26,267 bases of DNA from Bacteroidales bacterium. Lineage in GTDB: Bacteria > Bacteroidota > Bacteroidia > Bacteroidales > Muribaculaceae. The stretch covers positions 1 through 26,267 of the forward strand of contig CAAFXO010000035.1 of assembly GCA_900766975.1 (NCBI GenBank), read 5' to 3'. The notes beneath the pieces are model-generated. The model was not told the DNA's origin and did not search any database. It worked only from the letters and a program-made list of their open reading frames with translations. A program made the translations under genes and the position numbers. Shown here one piece after another: positions 14,768 to 22,908 of the stretch (the stretch's first letter is position 1; each line of letters starts with the position of its first letter).

Positions 14768-14805
14768 GGGTTGAGGGTTGAGGGTCGAGGGGGTGGGTCG
14801 AGGGG
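14768..14805 (+). repeat. G-rich heptamer repeat with G-quadruplex potential
   Basis: GGGTTGA, GGGTTGA and GGGTCGA are followed by GGGGGTGGG and GGGG. Runs of at least three G separated by 1-4 bases meet the usual G-quadruplex pattern. It ends 1 bp from the galK stop codon, so the galK transcript carries the C-rich complement right after its coding part. Confidence 0.75.
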
Positions 14806-14806
14806 A

Positions 14807-15943
14807 TTATTGGGGGAGTTTACGGGCTCCGTCGGAGATTATTACGGGGTAGATTTGGGGCTTGTGGCCGTAGCGGGCGTTGAAGCGCTCGGTGGCTGTG
14901 GCTATGAAGCTTTCGGTCAGGTCTTTGCGTACCAGATTGATGGTGCAACCTCCGAAGCCGCCTCCCATGATGCGCGAACCGGTGACTCCACATTCTTTGG
15001 CTACGTCGTTGAGGAAGTCCAATTCTTCGCAACTTACTTCATAGTCTTTCGACAATCCCTGATGCGTCTCATACATCTTCTTGCCGACAGTCTCGTAGTC
15101 GCCACGATTCAGGGCATCGCACACGGCGAGCACACGCTCTTTCTCTTCGATCACGAACTTGGCACGCGAGTAGTCTTCTGCCGAGATCTCATCGCGAATA
15201 GCCTCCAATTTCTCCATGTCGGCATCGCGAAGTGTCTCTATGCCGAGACATGCCGCCACGCGCTCACACGACTGACGACGCTTGTTGTAGGGGGAGTCGG
15301 CAAGCTCATGCTTCACACGCGAATCTACGAGCACCAACTCATAATCCTTCGGTGCGAAGGGAAAATACTCGAACTCCATCGAACGGCAATCGATGCGCAT
15401 CAGTTTGCCCTTCTCACCCATCACGCTGGCGAACTGGTCCATGATGCCGCAATTCACCCCGCAATAGTTATGCTCAGTCGACTGTCCGATGCGTGCCAAC
15501 TCAAACTTGTCGATACGATTCTCGTTGTAGAGATCATTGAGAGCGTAAGCGAAGCAAGACTCCAATGCTGCCGACGACGACAAGCCTGCACCCAGGGGCA
15601 CATTGCCGGCGAAGACGGCATTAAAGCCCTTCACTTCGCCGCCACGTTTCTGCACTTCGCGGCACACGCCGAAGATATAGCGTGCCCACGACTGTGAGGG
15701 GGCATCCTCCTCACGCAGGCCGAAACTTACCTCCTCGTTGATGTCGATCGAGAAGACATTCACATGGTCGCTATCGTTGGGGGCGATAGCTGCCATGATC
15801 ACCTTGTCGATGGCTCCGGGGAATACGAAACCGCCATTATAATCGGTGTGTTCGCCGATCAAGTTAATGCGTCCGGCAGAGGCATAGAGCACCGGAGTCT
15901 GCGGAAAGCGAGCGCCAAACTCGCTCAATATCTTTTCTTTCAT
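14807..15943 (-). CDS. galK: Galactokinase
   Basis: A 378-residue GHMP-family kinase that converts galactose and ATP to galactose 1-phosphate, the entry step of the Leloir pathway. Motifs: the galactokinase signature GRINLIGEHTDYNGG (24-38), the ATP-binding GHMP motif PLGAGLSSSAAL (116-127), GIMDQFASVMG with the catalytic Asp, and the C-terminal GGGFGGC. The ATG at 15943 is used; an earlier in-frame TTG at 15967 would add eight unrelated residues. It lies 125 bp downstream of the GH2 gene on the same strand. No convincing promoter or terminator is seen in that gap, so it may be read with the galactan operon or separately. galT, galE and galM are not in the window. Confidence 0.97.
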   Translation of the reverse strand: MKEKILSEFGARFPQTPVLYASAGRINLIGEHTDYNGGFVFPGAIDKVIMAAIAPNDSDHVNVFSIDINEEVSFGLREEDAPSQSWARYIFGVCREVQKRGGEVKGFNAVFAGNVPLGAGLSSSAALESCFAYALNDLYNENRIDKFELARIGQSTEHNYCGVNCGIMDQFASVMGEKGKLMRIDCRSMEFEYFPFAPKDYELVLVDSRVKHELADSPYNKRRQSCERVAACLGIETLRDADMEKLEAIRDEISAEDYSRAKFVIEEKERVLAVCDALNRGDYETVGKKMYETHQGLSKDYEVSCEELDFLNDVAKECGVTGSRIMGGGFGGCTINLVRKDLTESFIATATERFNARYGHKPQIYPVIISDGARKLPQ

Positions 15944-16068
15944 GATATCTTGTCTATTAAAAATCAAGTTTGCAGGAAATGTTTAAAATAAGTGACCTAA
16001 TAAGAAACAATCTTTTTTACCTTACGTTTTTTACACTGAGAAACTGAAATACACACACAAATGATATA

Positions 16069-18495
16069 TTATTGAACCTGTAGAGAAATTGTTGCTGCTT
16101 TTACACCCTTGGCAGAAACCGTGAGTGTGAGAGTGCCGGGAGTTGAAGCGCTTCTGACGATAGCCGTAGCAGCGCCGCTGAAGAGATCCATTTCAGCCCG
16201 GTCGAAGGGGAGGAGACAGGTCGGATCGCCATTGGCAGTAGCCTCGAATGTGCCGGCACCCTTTACGCTATACTTGACGCGCCGCGAATCTGTGGGGATG
16301 ATATTGCCATCCTTGTCAGCCACCTGCACGGTGATATAAGCCAGGTCATCGCCGTTGGCGGCGAGAGTGGTGCGGTTGGCAGTCAGCACGATGTGATGGG
16401 CCTTGCCGGCAGTGCGGATGCTCTTGCGAGCCGCATCATTCCCCTGCTCATCGTATGCCACCACCATCACTTCGCCCGGCTCATAGCGGGTCTCATTCCA
16501 CATTAAGCGATAGCGGGTCTGAAGTGTCGAATCATTCTTCTCCCTCACACCTTGGCTCTTGCCATTGATGAAGAGCTCTGCCTTCGGATAGGAGGTGTAG
16601 ACGAACACCGGAGTGATCTCACCCTCGCGGCCCTTCCAATTCCAGTGAGGAAGGATATGGAGAGTGGGGGAGGTGGTGTTCCACTGCGAACGATAGAGGT
16701 AGAAGCGATCCTTGGGAAGAGAGGCGAGGTCGATGATGCCGAACATCGAGCTGTGGTTGGGCCATGCATCCGTGTCGTAGGGGGATGGCTCACCAAGGTA
16801 ATCGAAGCCGGTCCATACGAACTGTCCCAACACCCAGGGCTTCTCATCCATCATGAAATCGATGTCGGGAGTGTTAGACCAAGAGCAGGTCTCATTGTCA
16901 TAACTCGACGACTGATGGTCGGCATGGAGCACCTCATTATGCTCCTTCTCGAACGACACCGGGAAATGATATACCCCACGCGACGACACTGTCGAAGCCG
17001 ACTCCGAACCAATCAGCATCTTCTGAGGCATCTTGGCGTAAATCTCCTCATAATATTGCGGTTTATAATTGAATGAAGGGATATCGAGCGAAGCAGCGAA
17101 GCCATTATCCAGCACCGACCCGATCTGATCCATGCCGCAAGTCACCGGACGAGTGCCATCCAGACTCTTCACCAAGTCTTGAAGCATAGTGAGTTCGGCG
17201 ACGCCACCCTCACCCCATTGACTCGGCACCTCATTGCCGATCGACCACATCACCACCGAGGCATTATTGCGATAATGCTTCACCATATTGGTGATGTCGC
17301 GTTCAGCCCATTCCCGGAAGAATGCTCCATAGCCATTGGGTGACTTGGGACGGAAGCCCCAATCATCGAAAGGCTCCACCATCAGCATCATGCCCATCTC
17401 ATCGCAAAGCTCCACCAATTCCGGAGCCGGCATATTGTGAGATGTGCGAATGGCATTGACACCCATATCCCGGAGCAATTCCACCTGATGGCGGAGTGCC
17501 GAGCGATTGACCGCCGCGCCCAATGGCCCGAGGTCATGATGGTTGCAGACACCCTTAAACTTCGTAGCCACCCCATTGAGGAAAAATCCCTTCTCCGGGA
17601 TATACTTCAGATCGCGGATGCCGAAACGAGTGGTATAGCTATCCACCTGCTTGCCATCGACGCTGAGAGTGGTTTCCGCCACATAGAGCGCCGGCGATTC
17701 GGGGCTCCAGAGAGCAGGATTGGCGATCAGAAAATTCTGATGATGCTTCTGTCCGTGAGCCACATAAGGGGCATCATTGCGAGCCACCACCTCGCCCGAA
17801 GGGGAGAGGATGCGAGTGGTTACATCGACCTTCGTTCCCTCGGCGACGCCGGCGATCTCCATATCGAGTCTTACCGAAGCCTCCTCGGTGCTGACTGTCG
17901 GTGTGGTGATATAAGTGCCCCACACCGGGATATGGATAGCCGCTGTCGAGATAAGATGCACATTGCGATAGAGACCGGCGCCGGGATACCAGCGAGAAGC
18001 CTTCTCGAAATTTTCCAACTCGACCACCATCTCATTTTCGCCTACCTTTACCGCCTCGGTGACGTCGGCATAGAACGAGTTATAGCCGTAAGGCCAATAA
18101 GCCACCTCCTTGCCATTCACGCGGACATGGGCATTGCTCATGGCGCCATCGAAGAGGAGAGTGATGCAGCGCCCCTCCACCTGATCGACCGAGAAACGAG
18201 TGCGATAAGTGCCCTGCCCGATGAAGGGGAGGCCGCCGGTGCGTCCGGTCTTGATAGTCTCCTCGGTTTCGCCATTCTGCCATACAGCCACGGTCTGAAG
18301 ATCGTTGGCGCGGTCGAAAGGTCCGGAGATCGACCAGTCGTGGGGCACGCGCACCTGCTGCCAGCGTGTCGCCGCATCAGGACGACCCTTGGTAAACTCC
18401 CACCCCTCGCAGAGCGTTGCCTCATGGCGCTGCGCCCCGGCGATCGGGGCAATGGCTCCAATTAGAGCCATTGCTATGATAAGTCGCATCTTCAT
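16069..18495 (-). CDS. Glycoside hydrolase family 2 beta-galactosidase, exported
   Basis: An 808-residue GH2 enzyme with a signal peptide (MKMRLIIAMALIGAIAPIAGA). Order of parts: sugar-binding jelly roll (about 25-190, with VPHDWSISGPF), immunoglobulin-like domain (190-295), TIM barrel (300-600), a DUF4982-like domain (about 630-700) and a C-terminal GH2 C5/Big-like domain. The acid/base is Glu422 in WSIGNE and the nucleophile Glu498 in IGSES. This architecture is usual for Bacteroidetes beta-galactosidases, and the neighbours point to galactose release from galacto-oligosaccharides in the periplasm. It starts 5 bp after the GH53 stop, so the two are translated from one message. Activity on other beta-linked sugars cannot be excluded. 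Confidence 0.9.
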   Translation of the reverse strand: MKMRLIIAMALIGAIAPIAGAQRHEATLCEGWEFTKGRPDAATRWQQVRVPHDWSISGPFDRANDLQTVAVWQNGETEETIKTGRTGGLPFIGQGTYRTRFSVDQVEGRCITLLFDGAMSNAHVRVNGKEVAYWPYGYNSFYADVTEAVKVGENEMVVELENFEKASRWYPGAGLYRNVHLISTAAIHIPVWGTYITTPTVSTEEASVRLDMEIAGVAEGTKVDVTTRILSPSGEVVARNDAPYVAHGQKHHQNFLIANPALWSPESPALYVAETTLSVDGKQVDSYTTRFGIRDLKYIPEKGFFLNGVATKFKGVCNHHDLGPLGAAVNRSALRHQVELLRDMGVNAIRTSHNMPAPELVELCDEMGMMLMVEPFDDWGFRPKSPNGYGAFFREWAERDITNMVKHYRNNASVVMWSIGNEVPSQWGEGGVAELTMLQDLVKSLDGTRPVTCGMDQIGSVLDNGFAASLDIPSFNYKPQYYEEIYAKMPQKMLIGSESASTVSSRGVYHFPVSFEKEHNEVLHADHQSSSYDNETCSWSNTPDIDFMMDEKPWVLGQFVWTGFDYLGEPSPYDTDAWPNHSSMFGIIDLASLPKDRFYLYRSQWNTTSPTLHILPHWNWKGREGEITPVFVYTSYPKAELFINGKSQGVREKNDSTLQTRYRLMWNETRYEPGEVMVVAYDEQGNDAARKSIRTAGKAHHIVLTANRTTLAANGDDLAYITVQVADKDGNIIPTDSRRVKYSVKGAGTFEATANGDPTCLLPFDRAEMDLFSGAATAIVRSASTPGTLTLTVSAKGVKAATISLQVQ

Positions 18496-18500
18496 ATCGA

Positions 18501-19556
18501 TTATTTTTCAGTAAATGCACTCAGCGCCTTGGTAGGCATTCCCTTGTTGAAGCATCCCATCTTATAGCCATCGTTATAGCCGGCGGGTGCTTCCGGTTCC
18601 CAGTAGAAGATACCCTCCACCGGCTGGGTCATCATACGCTTTATAAGTTGATAGCAGAGTTCTTCCTGATCGTAAGGCATACCAATCTCGCAGATCATCA
18701 CCGGCTTATTATACTTCTCCTTGACATGAGCGATATTGGCGATGCAATCATCCACGATCTTGACCCATCCACCCACTTCGCCGGCCTCTTCAGCCCAATA
18801 GGGATAGAGCGACATGCCGATCATATCATACTTGCCGCCGTTGGCTTGGAGGATATCGAACATTCGGTCGTAGATCCACTGATTGTTGCCGGCATCGAGG
18901 TGAACGATCACCTTGGCCTCAGGGAAAACGCTCTTCACGGCGTCATAGCCGGAATTATTGAGCGCGGTGAGTTGCGCGGGATTATCGACACTTCCTACGG
19001 GGAGCATCATGCCGGGAGTTGTCTCATTGCCAATCTGCACCCATTCGGGAGTGACACCTGCCCCCTTCAGAGCGGTGAGCACCTCTGTGACATGATTAGC
19101 GACGGCACCCTTCAGTTCGTCGAAAGAGAGACCTTCCCAGGCAGCAGGCATCTGCTGATGTCCGGGGTCTGCCCAGGTGTCGGAGAAGTGGAAATCGATC
19201 ATGGTGCGCAGACCGAGACGCTCGGCGCGTCTTGCCTTCACCACGACATCATCGATGCTGTTCCACCCCTCGGCGGGGTTGACCCACACACGCAGACGGA
19301 TCGAATTGACTCCGCAGAAATCGCGCAGAAGTTGCATACATTCAGTCTCCACACCCTCGAAGGTGTAGAACTTCTCCCCCTCCGACTCCATCTGAGTCAC
19401 CCAGCTTACATCTGCACCGCGTGCAAAGCCTGTCTCCTTGGCGGGGGCTACCGGAGAATCTTGTTTCGGATTGGTCACAGGACCCTCTTCCGTGCAGGAA
19501 GAGATCAGCATGGCGCCTGCCAATGCGAGTCCCGAGAATATTGTTGTCATCTTCAT
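18501..19556 (-). CDS. GH53 endo-beta-1,4-galactanase lipoprotein
   Basis: A 351-residue arabinogalactan endo-beta-1,4-galactanase. The lipobox ISSC (Cys21) and the acidic residues EE soon after it suggest surface export. The GH53 barrel starts at FARGADVSWVTQME; IRLRVWVNP, DFHFSDTWADPGHQ and SLYPYW are family hallmarks. The acid/base is Glu178 (VQIGNE) and the nucleophile Glu290 (MICEIG). It would cut the beta-1,4-galactan side chains of pectin (type I arabinogalactan) into oligosaccharides at the cell surface. It lies 9 bp after the SusE-like gene and 5 bp before the GH2 gene. This gene is the main evidence for the substrate of the whole locus. Confidence 0.95.
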   Translation of the reverse strand: MKMTTIFSGLALAGAMLISSCTEEGPVTNPKQDSPVAPAKETGFARGADVSWVTQMESEGEKFYTFEGVETECMQLLRDFCGVNSIRLRVWVNPAEGWNSIDDVVVKARRAERLGLRTMIDFHFSDTWADPGHQQMPAAWEGLSFDELKGAVANHVTEVLTALKGAGVTPEWVQIGNETTPGMMLPVGSVDNPAQLTALNNSGYDAVKSVFPEAKVIVHLDAGNNQWIYDRMFDILQANGGKYDMIGMSLYPYWAEEAGEVGGWVKIVDDCIANIAHVKEKYNKPVMICEIGMPYDQEELCYQLIKRMMTQPVEGIFYWEPEAPAGYNDGYKMGCFNKGMPTKALSAFTEK

Positions 19557-19565
19557 CGATTGAGA

Positions 19566-21275
19566 TTATTTAAGAGAATATGAATATGTTTGCTTGCCGA
19601 GATCGACTGTGAGGATGTAGGTCTCACCGATGGTCAACTCATTGTCGCCGTCAAAACCGGTGGTCGAATCGGAGTGACCCAACAAGAGCACGCCGTTGCC
19701 GCCGCCGAAGAATAGGCTCCAGTCATGGTTGATCAAGACCTTGACACCCCAAGGGGTCTCTTTTTCTTTAACGAATTCTGCGGTAAATATTTCAGGATTA
19801 TCGGCAGATTGTGTCATTGTGGTTTCCGCCCAGTTGTCGTTGAGGCCGGCGAAGGTGACACTCTCCACGGCAGTGAGCTGATATGTCAGGTTCTTCATAT
19901 CGAAGTCCATCACATAGAGGCCCGGTTCGGGAGCCGGGATATTGCCATCAGACTCGGCGAAGATAAGACTACCGCTCAGCGCCGTCGATCCGTCGGTGGC
20001 TTTATAAGCCGCTTTCCAATCCTGCATGGTGTAGGCGCGATAACCCCACTCGGAGTTGATGTAATGAGCGCCGCCATAGATCAGACCCGACTCATCATAG
20101 AGTGTCAGGTAATTGTCGAAGCCGCTCCAATCCACCAGACCGGAGAAATAGAGGTGGGAATCAGTCTCGGCAGGTTCTTCCGACTCGCCGCACCCCACCT
20201 TATAAGCCAACGGGTTGGTAAGGTCGAGGATCAGGGTAGTGGCTCCGGCGGGCACGCTGATAGAGATGGCGCTGCCTGTAGTGCCGAAGGTGAGATTCTC
20301 GCTGTCGCCGCCGAATGCGATATCCTGAGCGATGGCGGGACCCATATCGCCCGTATCCTTGTTATAGAGGCTTCCGGCGCCGCTGAGTGTGATATTGACA
20401 GTGCCGGCTGCGGCGGAGGTGAAGTCGAGTGTCCACTGGTTGGTCTTCATATTATAGGTCATCTCGCCGGTGATGTCGCCTGCCACGGTGACATTGTCGA
20501 TGTGGAGAGCGCTCCACCATCCCTCGACGGTGTTGAGAGTGGTGTAATAGCAACCACCCAAGCCGGGGAACCAGAAGTTCCAGCTATCGTCAGCCGACGA
20601 AGCGTAGAAAGTCTTGCCGCTCTGGCCCAGATTACCCCACTTCACATTGGTCGGATCGAGGAACCACCAATTATACCAGCTACCCACGCCGAGGAATCCG
20701 GCATAGATGCCATTCTCTTCGGGCGATGCGAGGGTCATACCGGTGTCGACGCCATTCTTGTCGAGCACCGAGCCAAGGATCAGACGCACGCTATAAGGCT
20801 GCACATTCACCTTGAGCACTGAGGAATATTTCGGATCGACATTTGCCGCCAAAGAGGAGGCGATGCGGATATAAAGTGGGGCCATCTGATCGGGCTCGAA
20901 ATTGAGGCGAGCCAAGAGGGCGTTGAGTTCCTCGCAGAGGAATTGATGTTGGCGCACACCCTTGCCGGCAGTGATCTCGACGAGATTGGTGAAATTCTCA
21001 TCGCCCGAGAGCTGGATGCGCTCCTCGGCGGCATTGACGGGTGCTTGCAGATCGGGGTCGGAGAGGGTCAGGATGCCATCACCGCTCCAATAGATGGTAA
21101 GGGCGAGTGCCGAAGGATGCTCGGGCGATAGGATGATATCCCCGTTGGCCCCTGCCAAGGAGATGTCGTCGGCAGGATTGACATATACCAGGTCCATATC
21201 GCTATCGCAAGAAGTCAGCGACAGAGCCGCTAATGCCGACAGCCAGACCAAACTGAATATTTTATTTAGTTTCAT
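19566..21275 (-). CDS. SusE/SusF-like surface glycan-binding lipoprotein
   Basis: A 569-residue lipoprotein (lipobox LTSC, Cys23). The first third, ADDISLAGANGDIILSPEHPSALALTIYWS onward, matches the N-terminal SusE-like domain; the rest is made of beta-sandwich modules rich in Trp, Tyr and Gly (WYNWWFLD, WNFWFPGLGG, WSALHID), as expected for carbohydrate-binding faces. The C-terminal part (FAGLNDNWAETTMTQ, then TPWGVKVLINHDWSLFFGGG) resembles a starch-binding-like module of SusE/SusF proteins. In such loci these proteins hold polysaccharide at the cell surface beside SusC/SusD. It is separated from susD by 9 bp and from the GH53 gene by 9 bp. Which modules bind galactan is not visible from sequence. 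Confidence 0.8.
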   Translation of the reverse strand: MKLNKIFSLVWLSALAALSLTSCDSDMDLVYVNPADDISLAGANGDIILSPEHPSALALTIYWSGDGILTLSDPDLQAPVNAAEERIQLSGDENFTNLVEITAGKGVRQHQFLCEELNALLARLNFEPDQMAPLYIRIASSLAANVDPKYSSVLKVNVQPYSVRLILGSVLDKNGVDTGMTLASPEENGIYAGFLGVGSWYNWWFLDPTNVKWGNLGQSGKTFYASSADDSWNFWFPGLGGCYYTTLNTVEGWWSALHIDNVTVAGDITGEMTYNMKTNQWTLDFTSAAAGTVNITLSGAGSLYNKDTGDMGPAIAQDIAFGGDSENLTFGTTGSAISISVPAGATTLILDLTNPLAYKVGCGESEEPAETDSHLYFSGLVDWSGFDNYLTLYDESGLIYGGAHYINSEWGYRAYTMQDWKAAYKATDGSTALSGSLIFAESDGNIPAPEPGLYVMDFDMKNLTYQLTAVESVTFAGLNDNWAETTMTQSADNPEIFTAEFVKEKETPWGVKVLINHDWSLFFGGGNGVLLLGHSDSTTGFDGDNELTIGETYILTVDLGKQTYSYSLK

Positions 21276-21284
21276 GATTGCAGA

Positions 21285-22898
21285 TCAATAAAGGGGGTTA
21301 GACAGATAGCTGTTGGCAGTAAGTTCCGTGTCGGGGATAGGGTAGATGTTGTACTTGGCATCGACACTTCGGCCGTCGAGCACACCACCCTTCCATTGCC
21401 AGATATAAGAGTCACCGGTGAAGCGGTCGAAGCGGATCAGGTCGGTGCGGCGCAGGGATTCGAGATAGAACTCGCGAGCACGCTCATCGATGATAAAGTC
21501 GAGGGTGAACTCGGTGTCGCTGATCTTGCCGGCGGCATTATCGCAATATGCGCGGAGGCGTACCTTATTGACCAAGTCGAGAGCATCGGCACGAGTTATG
21601 CCTCCACCGCCGCGGAGGAATGCCTCGGCAGCCATCAGATATACATCAGCCAGACGGATCAGAGGATAGTCGGTCGAACATCCCACGGCGGCTGTGTTCG
21701 AAGCCTGCTCGCCGGCATCTGTGAGGTTGGTAAATTTCTCATAGAAATAGCCCTCGGCTTGATTGTCGATCGGGCCGCTGAAATATTGAGTCTGGCCGTC
21801 GGTGTAGAAGAGGGCACGAGAGTCGCCGGTAGTGGTGATATCGCCGAACTTTGCCACCAACTCGCCGCGAGCGCGGAACATGCCCCATCCGCTGGATAGA
21901 CCATACTTGGCCGGGTCTTGAGTGCTCGAGTTGCCGCAAGAGCCGCAGGTCACGTATGTGCTGCCACCCCAAGTCACAGAAGTTGTAGCGTCACACACCA
22001 TCGAGAAGATGATCTCATGGCTACGCTTATAGTTGTCGGCATTGAAGAGTTTCTGATATTCCGGTTCGAGATAGAGCGAGGCATTGCCGATCACCTTATG
22101 GCAGGCGGTGATACATTCGCTGTAATACTTGGTGTCGACTACGCCGCGATAGACACCGCTGTTGAGGTAAAGTCGAGCCAAGAGTGCCCAGGCTGCGGGG
22201 CGAGCCGCACGGCCATATTCGGTCACTTCGGCGAGAGCCTCACGGCTGCCATCAGCCACGAGAGCCTTCAGTTCGCTTTCGATATAATCGAACATCTCGA
22301 CGCCGGTGAATGCCTCGGGGGTGAATCCGGTGGCGGGAGTGGTCTCATCGACCTTCGGTCCCTGACGGTAGAGGTCGAGCACCATCCAGTAGCTGTAGGC
22401 ACGCATGAATCGAGCCTCGGCGCGATATTCGCGGATATCCTCCTGCTCAGCCTCGCTGAACTTGGCTATTGCTTCGTCGCTGCTATTGCGGATGAAGTCA
22501 TTGCAGAGAGCGATAGTATAATAGAGACGATAATAAGTGTCTGCCACCCAGGAATCCTTCTCGTTCCAGCAGATATAGGTCAGGTCGTAGAGGTTATTGC
22601 CCGAGAGCCAGGTATTGGCGGTTTCGTCGGTGGCAGCCTCCTGGAGGTTGAAATAACCGCGAGAGAGGTCATGGCCATTGATCGATGTGAGGTCGCCATT
22701 GTCGCCACCCTGTCCCTGCCCGGCGAGCACGTAGGAGGCATAGATCTTGGCAAGCACACCGCGATAATTGGCGGCGCTGCTATAGATGTCGTCGGCTGTG
22801 TCTTCGATCACGGGCATCTGATCGAGATCTCCGGTGCAGCTGCTCAGCAACACACCGAGTCCCATGATAAAGCCGAATATTTTAGTTATCTTTTTCAT
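21285..22898 (-). CDS. SusD/RagB family glycan-binding lipoprotein
   Basis: A 537-residue lipoprotein with lipobox LSSC (Cys21). The N-terminal part (YRGVLAKIYASYVLAGQGQ) and helical TPR-like segments such as EYRAEARFMRAYSYWMVLDLYRQ are typical of SusD, and the C-terminal stretch RADALDLVNKVRLRA to FIIDERAREFYLESLRRTDLIRF is the conserved family ending. SusD acts as the lid of the SusC channel and binds the incoming oligosaccharide. It lies 10 bp after susC and 9 bp before the SusE-like gene, so it is the second gene of the operon. Ligand by context: beta-1,4-galacto-oligosaccharides. Confidence 0.95.
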   Translation of the reverse strand: MKKITKIFGFIMGLGVLLSSCTGDLDQMPVIEDTADDIYSSAANYRGVLAKIYASYVLAGQGQGGDNGDLTSINGHDLSRGYFNLQEAATDETANTWLSGNNLYDLTYICWNEKDSWVADTYYRLYYTIALCNDFIRNSSDEAIAKFSEAEQEDIREYRAEARFMRAYSYWMVLDLYRQGPKVDETTPATGFTPEAFTGVEMFDYIESELKALVADGSREALAEVTEYGRAARPAAWALLARLYLNSGVYRGVVDTKYYSECITACHKVIGNASLYLEPEYQKLFNADNYKRSHEIIFSMVCDATTSVTWGGSTYVTCGSCGNSSTQDPAKYGLSSGWGMFRARGELVAKFGDITTTGDSRALFYTDGQTQYFSGPIDNQAEGYFYEKFTNLTDAGEQASNTAAVGCSTDYPLIRLADVYLMAAEAFLRGGGGITRADALDLVNKVRLRAYCDNAAGKISDTEFTLDFIIDERAREFYLESLRRTDLIRFDRFTGDSYIWQWKGGVLDGRSVDAKYNIYPIPDTELTANSYLSNPLY

Positions 22899-22908
22899 TG
22901 TCGTTAGC

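Larger units (their letters stand above)
14624..14806. other. Gap between the sorting-domain remnant and galK
   Basis: No gene is visible. From left to right it holds a GTCAATCAATTGAC dyad (14689-14702), the galK terminator hairpin and a G-rich heptamer repeat. Confidence 0.6.

Noticed and set aside
14771..15697. 308-codon open frame on the plus strand
   Set aside because: Antisense to galK, which has all galactokinase motifs.
17437..18465. 342-codon open frame on the plus strand
   Set aside because: Antisense to the GH2 gene, whose catalytic motifs and signal peptide are unambiguous.
19725..20822. 365-codon open frame on the plus strand
   Set aside because: Antisense shadow of the SusE-like gene, with an unnatural His/Ile/Glu-rich composition and no recognisable domain.
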